Of a stretch of 64,000 nucleotides of DNA, positions 56,947 to 64,000 are shown piece after piece. The translations under genes were made by a program, and so were the position numbers. The stretch's first letter is position 1. Each line of letters begins with the position of its first letter. The stretch covers positions 62,001 through 126,000 of the forward strand of contig BJKQ01000009.1 of the NCBI GenBank assembly GCA_006538405.1. Reading direction: 5' to 3'. A model generated the notes under the pieces. The model saw only the letters and a program-made list of their open reading frames with translations. It was not told the origin of the DNA and did no database searches. This stretch comes from Hansfordia pulvinata. Lineage: Eukaryota; Ascomycota; Sordariomycetes; Xylariales.

Positions 56947-57034
56947 TAACAAGGTGGTCCGCGAATAGTATCTCCTGCCTTTGGTCCAGCACTTTGCTTC
57001 GCTAGGCTGGGGCCTCCACCACATCCGCATGTGA
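55698..57034 (+). CDS. UbiA-superfamily membrane prenyltransferase / terpene cyclase-like protein
   Basis: Four exons (55698-55835, 55907-56351, 56436-56863, 56969-57034) encode 358 residues. A polar N-terminus of about 50 residues precedes seven to nine hydrophobic helices. Two Asp-rich prenyl-diphosphate motifs are present. The first is DLANQRTPEAAKED (about 120-133) followed by INKPRRPVASGRVS, a fungal variant of NDxxDxxxD. The second is DMKDQEGD (250-257) followed by RTRERKTVPLVLGD. Mg2+-dependent prenyl transfer in a membrane is the family reaction. Some fungal relatives are terpene cyclases, for example the UbiA-type bergamotene synthase of the fumagillin cluster, so either activity is possible. 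No PKS, P450 or other cluster gene is seen in this window. The last intron carries a (CAG)13 microsatellite, and exon 4 encodes only 21 residues. Confidence 0.85.
56904..56942. repeat. (CAG)13 microsatellite inside intron 3 of the UbiA-family gene
   Basis: Thirteen CAG units end about 25 bases before the acceptor GAATAG. Every unit creates a CAG trinucleotide, so cryptic 3' splicing is conceivable. The intron is 105 bases, a multiple of three, and only the stop formed at its 3' border blocks read-through. Confidence 0.9.
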
Positions 57035-60000
57035 TCTCATGAGCCTTGGTCAAGAACCTTGGTCGTGCGGGTTGGCACACCGAGATGGGCCAAAAGCCTC
57101 ACGGAGGGCTGCTTTGGGATGATCTTTGCCGCAAGTTACCAGTCTTGCCAGCTCGCCCTGTGATTTGCCTTGCTCTCAAGCTGAGGCATATGGGGCGAAG
57201 GGGGAGGGGGGGGGGGGGGGTGGGAGGACGCACCCCAATCGTTCTTCTGTCACAGCGGGTCGTTTAGATCGGACTCGAAATATCGCAAGATAGTTCTCAA
57301 GCATTTACATACCTACTTACATACATACAGGGGGCAGGGGAAGAGGGGTCTTCCCGGGCCCAATTCCATGCATACCTCAATCTAGCGTATTTACCTTACC
57401 TACCACCGACCTACCTTACCGGCCTGCCGTGAAACCGTTGACTTATTAGTTGCTGCTGCTGTCCGCCACACAAACGGCCCTCCTGTCGAACCCCGCGATG
57501 GCACAACGCGACAGGGGTCCCCGGTTGCCTGACGCAAGCGCCTGCTTCCCTGCCTTGGGCGGACGATGGATGGATCTCGCGGCCCACACACACGCGTGAT
57601 GCGATGGGGCCGCCCGTCTCCATCACACCACAAGCAGCCCCTGGTAGCACCCAGCCCGCCGCCACGTTGTGGAAGGGGTCTGAGGAGGGCTATCCCGCAG
57701 GGAAGAACAGCCCCCCCCCCCTCCCCACAGCGCGTTCCCCCTCCCCACAGCATCGTGAAAGCTCCCGGAGGCCCGCGTAGTGCCTGGCATATATGTCACC
57801 CTCAGTATAGGCTGGCCAGCCCACGTTGGCGCTAAGCGGACAGACCGGCGCCAATCAGCAAGGCAAGGCCGGGCCCTGCAAGGTTGTTTCCGGCGAGCAC
57901 CAAACAGCGACGGCAGGTGCCATGCTCGTCGAAGTAAGTCAGCTGCTGCCCTTCCTATATCGACGCGTATCCGTACCCGACCTCGTAGGACGAGCACGCC
58001 TGCGGGTCAGCAACGTGCGCCAATGCCGCGCAGGCCCGGCCGTTGGGCCCGCTCTGCTCTCGGACGTGGCACGGACTGGACCGATCTCGAGGTCAAACAA
58101 ATAATCCCGCCTGCTGTTCGCTGCTGCTGCGGCGGCGGCGGGGCGGGCTGGGCCCTTTGCTGAGAGGGGCTTGTGCTTGCCCATGGCCCGTGTGGGCTTT
58201 TTGAGGGAGGGGCGGGAGTCCGGCGACCTGGTCAACGGCACACACACGACTGCAGATGGCGTAGGTCGCGTCCGTCCGATGGCCAGGCCCGCATTCGGAA
58301 TCGCGAGGGGCCCCATCGGACAATATGACGGCGCACCCAGACCATCTCGCACTGCTAGCTTCCAGTAGAGCCAACAGAAAACCGCCCGTGGCCGGGGACA
58401 AGAACAGGGACAGCGGATTGTACGGAAATCGTGCAAACTAGGTAGGTCTTTGGAGAAAAAGGGCTGGCCCGGGTCATGTGACGCTGCGGTCCTGCAAGTT
58501 TGGCCTGTGTTACTCCAACAAGAGCAATCTCTTCCTCGCAGGTCCGCGGCGAGGTCCGGCAGCTACTCGCTGCTCTACTCGCCTGTCTCACATCGTCGCC
58601 AGTCACTACTAAATGGGAGCAGCCAGATGCCGTGCCGTGCCGTGTCGTGCTTGTCTCACATCTTTGACTCAATCTCGACCGGAGTGCCGCCCGCTGGGAC
58701 GGGGCACAGCGCCCGACCAGCTCTGCCGAGACTGGACGGACGGACGGACGGACAAGCCGGGGCAGAGCGCAGCAGAAAGCAGACCACGTGTGAGAGGGCT
58801 CGCCAAAGGGCCCCGTCGGTGCATGCGCCGCAACCGCCAGCTTGGGTGCCGGGTCAAGGGGGCCGTCTGGCACAACGGTTCGCGAGGTGGAGGCCCGGCA
58901 CGGTGCGGGCCTTCGCTGCCGACTCGACGCCACACAACATGGGCGGCGCAATAGTTCGCGAGCGCGGGTGGGACGGTTCGAGCGCCCCTGCGCCGTCGTC
59001 GACCAACACGAGAACGGGGGTTCTCGGATGCGTTGGTCCGCGCTGGCGGGTGGGCGGGCGGGCGGGAAGCGGAACGGCGGAAGACGTGCCCAGCGGCGGG
59101 CGCGGGCAGGCGACGTTGGCCAGCGAGAGACTGCCCTCCTCGTTACACCCCTGGTCAGCGTTGGAAGTCTGTTGGTTCGCAGCGTGTCATTCTGCAGCTG
59201 GCCTCTCGTTTTGCTGTTGCCCAGATGAGGATCTTCTCGCCCTTTGTGGCCCCGAGCAATAGTTTCTCCTCTCTGCGAAAATCAGCAAGTAGATATCATG
59301 TTGCCTGATCTCAATGACTCGACCATGTCTGTGCCCCATTGCTCTCCTTCGTGCGCATAGAACGCAAACTCACCTCTCTCCTAACTCGGATGCAAGAACA
59401 ACCTGACCGGGCACAACATTCTTAGGACGACACGTTGTCTCGTAGTCGGTAACTGTCGAAAACTTGGCTTCGGCCTCAGGTATACGCACCCTTCTTCTCC
59501 AAGTCCAGCGACCGGCTCGGTCGAGTCGTACCGTTCCTGAAGCACAGGAGACGACTGTCCGTTTCGGGGGTCTACATCGAAAACAACGCACAACGCTGAG
59601 ACCTGCTGCTTCTCCGCCCCTCTTCCCAATCGCTTGTACGATCACACGGAAAAGCATGTGCCATCATGTCGAACGGGAACGGTCATGGACAGGGGCGCTG
59701 CCGACCTCGGAGCACACGCGCAACCTTTTTCTCGGGCTTAAGCTGGACGAGGTATTACGGCACCGGCTGAATGAGGCCTGGGGGGTTTGGCATCGTGTAA
59801 GCATGGCGTGATTGGTGGTGACATATCACGGAGAGAATCTGAACAGAAAGCGTTCGTGATGTATAAGGTACCTGGGAATAGAGTCGCGTGTGTGAGCGCA
59901 TTTGAACAGAACGACGTCTGAATTTGTGCCAGTCCGTCATTTTCCAACACCAATCTAGGTTGCATTGGGGGGACACACCCTGGTTGGGGACTGAGAAGAG

Positions 60001-60294
60001 CATAAGGGTCACCCGCACTGAACGCCGCCTCTCACACCAGCTGCCCAATGATGCTTGACTAGAGCAGCCCCAGGGTCAAGCCGAGAGTCCCTCTGACGTC
60101 GTTAACGGCGACGCTCGGAGCGGAGAGCATAGCGGAGCATGCCGGTCCCCCGCGTCGTGCAATGCCATGATCCAGGCCTCCTCTGTTCGCGGACCCCGCC
60201 CCGAACATCACCGTTGTCCGGATTCAATCCCGAGTCGCCGTGGCCCGCTAGCCACCGTGCGCAACTCGAGATCTTGTCCGTGGCACGGCTTGCT
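57035..60294. other. Gene-free region, 3.3 kb
   Basis: No supportable gene. It contains a G15 run (57206-57220), a near-duplicated CCCCTCCCCACAGC element (57717-57751), (GGAC)n around 58735-58755 and many overlapping frames without homology. Confidence 0.5.
57206..57220. repeat. G15 homopolymer
   Basis: Fifteen consecutive G within a longer G-rich purine stretch that starts near 57195. It could form a G-quadruplex and its length is likely unreliable in sequencing. Confidence 0.9.
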
Positions 60295-60584
60295 TCACGC
60301 GCCGCCATCCCTCTTGGCGTACTCCTCCTCCATGCGCTCCTCGTACTGCCTGTCGGCCTCGAGCTCGGCCTCGGTCTTGGCCCGCGTGGTGCCGGCCCCC
60401 GTGTTGACGCCGGCGCCGGTCGCGGCGGGCGCTGACGAGCCGGAGCCGGAGCCCGTGCTCTGGCCTTGGGGTGCCTGGGCGTCTCCGGTCTGCTGCTGCT
60501 GCTGCTGCTGCTGCTGGGCGGCGGCGGCGGCGGTGGCGGCGCTGATGGCCTCCTGGTCCGAGACGTTGGGGACGATGAGGGCAT
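60295..60584 (-). CDS. Small polyQ-containing protein, 96 aa (frame break in the assembly)
   Basis: The minus-strand frame ends ...EADRQYEERMEEEYAKRDGGA and runs through a Gln run, an Ala run (AISAATAAAAA) and NVSDQEA. That frame has no upstream ATG before an in-frame stop. The nearby ATG at 60584 is in another frame, which gives a Pro/Ser/Arg-rich product. Adding one C to the C4 run at 60568-60571 (coding strand) joins ATG-PSSSP to NVSDQEAIS and gives 96 residues. The acidic YEERMEEEYAKR ending resembles short conserved fungal proteins of unknown function. An alternative is an unseen upstream exon spliced before the Gln run. No signal peptide or TM segment is present. Confidence 0.55.
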
Positions 60585-62297
60585 GGTGTTGGTGAGAAGT
60601 GGGGGTTTCGTTGGTTGGGAGATGTCTGTGGTGCGGTGCCTGTCGAACTCAGGTGAGCGGTGTTTGTACGCGTCTCAATTAGGGTTGACAGATGGGGTCT
60701 TTAAGTATGCAATAAATATAGGTGAGAACAACCAAGGCATCAGTTACATAATCGAAGGTTTGGGATTGTTCCATGAGGGACGAACCCACATGGCAAAAAC
60801 CGGTTCTCGCGGCGGCCTATCTAATAAGATACTCGCAGGGTGAATCATCGCATTGCGTCAGTCAGGCGGCGCAGTGCTGGGGCAGCCCACCTGGCCAAGT
60901 TTGTTACAGTGCCTGTCATGCCTGATGTAAGGAATTGCTCCACGCATTCGACGCTTTGGGGCTACGAACTCGCGCGCGGGGTCGCCCGTCTGTCCTCTGC
61001 AAACTGTACCTACCTAAGGTACCTAACATGCTCCGTAGTACATTGTGTGATTTGACAGATCTGACTCACAGCTGGACGTGAGGTGACAGGGCAACACCCC
61101 GGCGCCCCTTGGGCCAATGGAGAACAATGCTAATAATGTTGCACAGCGGCTCCTCCGACGCCTTTGCTCATGGGCTCCAGTGCTCAAGTGCCATGCAGGC
61201 AAGCACCGAGTTACAGTCCATATCCAGTACCAGGCATGGTATGCCGAATAGATCCGCCTTTGCCAAGATAAGTGCCTACAGCCTACAGCGGGCAGATTGG
61301 CTCGGCCGCTCCCGCTGCTGCAAGATGCGGTGCAGGTGTATTTTGTTGTATTATCCGTCAGCTGCAGACCGATCCGCAGATGCCCACCCACCAAACTCAT
61401 CGAGTGCCTTCTCCTACCAAGCTCGCGGACGGCTTTTGCGTCTTGCCGTGGCTATCCATCCAATGGTTGCACATCCTCTCTCTTGGGCCGGCCATTCTCC
61501 ATCTTGGTCAGCAAGCCTTGCGAGTCTACCTACGCAGCTAGCTTGTCCTGGACCGTGGATGTGGCTTCATGGGATGACAGCCGCGTGTGTCGGCAACTGC
61601 TAGCTCGCGCCCGGATATAGCAGGTTGACCATCTTCGGCGCAGTGATCGCTATTCGATGACAGCACCGCGCCGGCTTATTACCCACCCGGCAGGCTCACT
61701 TGACGGCGTCACCCGTCTGAAGACATCTGCATGGTGGCAACTGCAGAGAGGCTGCTTGTCAATTGGCCGATGGGGTTTCGCTTATCGATTTGACTGGAGA
61801 CGAACGGCAGCAACTCTGCGGCTTGACGTTCGGACTCCGGGGCCGAGTCGAGGCGCGTATTGGTCCACCTCCCCGTCAGCATCCCGTGGCAACGTCTATT
61901 CCGTTATTCCCATCAGCCCTGCCGTTGCGGGGCCAGGAGCAGCTACGCGTGCCTGAGGGCATGGCAGCCGAGTTTTGGTGGGCGCGTGTGCGTGCTGACA
62001 CGGTCTAACTCGGGTTCGGGCGGCGAGCTAGTTGTCCGGCTTCAGTCCGGCGGCCAGGCTACCTTACGTTTAACCACATCGCGGACGGAGCACTGCGAAG
62101 GGCGGCGCTGGTCGGTATTTGAAGGCGGGCCACGCCCGGCACGGAAATTTCAAAGGCAAGCACTCGCGACACTCTCCCGCGGCCGTCTCTCTCCCTCCCT
62201 CTCTCTCTCTCTCTGTGTGTGTGTGTGCGCCTCGTAGCCGCCGTCGACCAGTCAGACACACTCGGCGGCGCCGCTGCCATCACCACCGCCTGCGACA
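60585..62297. other. Intergenic region, 1.7 kb
   Basis: It is upstream of two divergent genes. A pyrimidine-rich CTCTCT/GTGTGT stretch (about 62185-62228) forms the leader of the GST-fold gene. No other gene or RNA is recognised. Confidence 0.5.
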
Positions 62298-63388
62298 ATG
62301 ACCGCCGCCGACTCACTCTCCGCGCGCGCCGGCCCCGAGGCCCTCACCGTGTTCCGCGGCTGGGACGAGCCCGGCCGGCACGTCTGGTCCCCCTTCGTCG
62401 TCAAGCTCGAGGCCCGCCTGCGCTTCGCCGGCGTCCCCTACGCCCTCGGCGTCGGCTCCCCGCCCGCCGCCCCCAAGGGCAAGATCCCTTACGTCGAGCT
62501 CCGCGACGCCGGCGCCGCCGCGGCCCCGACGCAGATGGGCGACTCGTCCCTGATCATCAAGGCGCTGACCGAGCGCGGCACCCTGCCCGACCTCAACGCC
62601 GCGCTGGACCCGGCGCGCAAGGCCCACGACCTGGCGCTCAAGAGTCTGCTCGAGGACAAGGCGTATTTCCTCCAGGTCAGCACTTTCCCTGCTTCTGCTG
62701 CCTTCCTCCTCCTCCTCCTCCTCCTTCTTCTTCTTCTTCTTCTTCTTCTTCTCCTCCCTCTCCCTCTGCCAGCGTGCAAGCAGGCTGGGGCTCGCTGACA
62801 CTCCCCCTTCCCGCAGGGCCACGAGCGCTGGATGCACAACTACTACACGATGCGCGACCACGTCCTGTGGACCATCCCCTACCCCGTGCGCGTCTTCGTG
62901 GGCCTGATGGTCCACCGCAAGATGACCAACCTGCTCTACGCGCAGGGCACGGCGCGCCTGAGCGGGGCCGAGATCGGCGCGGCACGCGACGAGATCTGGG
63001 AGGCGCTCGCGGGCCTGCTGGGCGACGCGAGGAGCACGAGGAGGAGGAGAAAGTCGGTCGGGGGCGCTCAGGAGGAGGGCGACGACGGCGCCCCGTTCTG
63101 GGCACTGGGCGGCGACGCCCCGACCGAGGCCGACTGCGCCATCTTCGGCTTTGTGGTGTCGGTCATGATGTGCGAAGCGTGAGTGATACAGACGAGACCA
63201 ACCGCAGACGTCCCCCCCGAGGATTCCCGGGGCGGGCCAGGCGAATGAGCGACGAGGGAGACTCGGCTGACTTTGCACGCAGTGGGCCGGAATCGCGCGA
63301 GGTGGTCAAGGGCCTCCCGGTCCTGCTCGACTACGCGGGCCGGATACACGACCGGTATTTCCCGGATTACGAAAAGTGGCCGCAATAG
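62298..63388 (+). CDS. Metaxin/Fax-like glutathione S-transferase-fold protein
   Basis: Three exons (62298-62675, 62817-63178, 63283-63388) with introns GTCAGC...CGCAG and GTGAGT...CGCAG encode 281 residues. The N-terminal thioredoxin-like half has WSPFVVKLEARLRFAGVPYALG and GKIPYVEL, followed by the GDSSLIIKAL turn, as in the failed-axon-connections/metaxin type of GST. The helical C-terminal half contains EDKAYFLQ, HERWMHNYYTMRD and PTEADCAIFGFV, the latter matching the conserved N-capping region of GST helix alpha-6. The C-terminus ends at YFPDYEKW. Fungal members are usually annotated as GST-domain proteins. No catalytic Cys/Ser is obvious, and the substrate or mitochondrial role is unknown. 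Intron 1 carries a long CTC/CTT tract. There is no signal peptide. Confidence 0.85.
62706..62762. repeat. CTC/CTT polypyrimidine tract inside intron
   Basis: About 55 bases of CTC then CTT repeats lie in intron 1 of the GST-fold gene. They give a spurious poly-Leu read-through frame. Confidence 0.85.
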
Positions 63389-64000
63389 GCCGGGTGATGA
63401 TGCCTCGTCACGAGAAGGGTATGAATAGGTCTCGCCACGAGCCAGCCAACCGACGAAGACGCAGTCAGTCCAACGATGGATTCTGGCGCCCGGCACCAAC
63501 ATGTGCTGGAGCCTTAGCAGTGGAGCCTGGGACAGGGCACATTGCGAAATGGATCATGGTCGGCGATTTCTTTCAGGAGTTCCGATGCTAGGGCTGGTGG
63601 GGAACGCCAGGGTGCGTGCTGGCTATACCTAATACTGGCTGGAGCTTCAACGGCTTCCAGCCCCAATGTCCTGCAGGCAAATTTGGCTACCAGGCACAGG
63701 CATAGGCACAGGCAGACATTAGAGACAGATATCGGCTTGAACACTTATCGTGGCAATCTCAAGTCTTTCAATGGCCTGCCCTCAACTCAATCAAGACACC
63801 TGATTCGAGTCTGTGAGCAAGTCCCTCTAGTCACGATTTGTCATAGGTGCCCCTCATAATAGTACACGGGGCCCTTCAAAGCGTTGCCCTATGATCCATG
63901 CTCGATGGTCGGGGTCGTCATGTCGAGGACAGACGCAGATCCATCGGCACTGAGATGCTCGAATTTCCGTCCTGGCCAGGCGCCAAATGGCAGATCCAGT
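63389..64000. other. 3' end of the window, no gene
   Basis: Short frames on both strands without recognisable domains. An AGGCAC/AGGCAG-rich patch near 63691-63718 is a weak repeat. Confidence 0.45.

Overview
The window looks like nuclear DNA of a filamentous ascomycete (Pezizomycotina, most likely Sordariomycetes). The reasons are short spliceosomal introns (about 50-140 bases, GTRNGY donors, CTAAC-like branch sites, YAG or AAG acceptors), GC-rich coding sequence with C- or G-ending codons, and families typical of such fungi: an AA9 lytic polysaccharide monooxygenase, a TOK-type potassium channel, a full-size ABCA-like transporter, Rad4, and a fungal SLATT-domain protein. No bacterial operon, CRISPR array, rRNA or intact transposon was seen.

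Layout. 1-7.3 kb: no supportable gene. 7.3-9.7 kb: a divergent pair, a small coiled-coil/glycine-zipper protein (-) and a type II haloacid-dehalogenase-like protein (+). 12.2-14.3 kb: a CHY zinc-finger protein (-). 19.1-25.0 kb: a four-TM protein (+), an alpha/beta-hydrolase-like protein (-) and a TOK potassium channel (+). 28.5-29.5 kb: a secreted cysteine-rich protein (+). 33.1-42.1 kb: an 1821-residue ABCA-like transporter (+), an intron-containing tRNA-Arg(ACG) (-) and Rad4/XPC (-). 43.3-46.7 kb: a small Cys-rich protein (-) and a secreted amidase (-). 47.9-50.3 kb: a SLATT protein (+) and an AA9 LPMO (-). 55.7-57.0 kb: a UbiA-superfamily membrane enzyme (+). 60.3-60.6 kb: a 96-residue conserved-looking protein (-). 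62.3-63.4 kb: a metaxin/Fax-like GST-fold protein (+). Gene density is low, and the gaps of 1-7 kb carry microsatellites, minisatellites and a recurrent short motif.

The genes do not form one pathway. Most are housekeeping or stand-alone (DNA repair, ion and lipid transport). Three encode secreted proteins: the LPMO, the amidase and the Cys-rich protein. One (UbiA) might belong to isoprenoid or terpene metabolism.

Two window-wide observations stand out. First, an octamer TACTCGTA / TACGAGTA occurs 36 times by hand count, against about 2 expected, almost only between genes and often as perfect inverted repeats. Second, five frame breaks in four otherwise well-formed genes are each repaired by one extra C (coding sense) at or next to a short C-run. 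This points to homopolymer under-calling in the assembly rather than gene decay, so those gene models need read-level checking.
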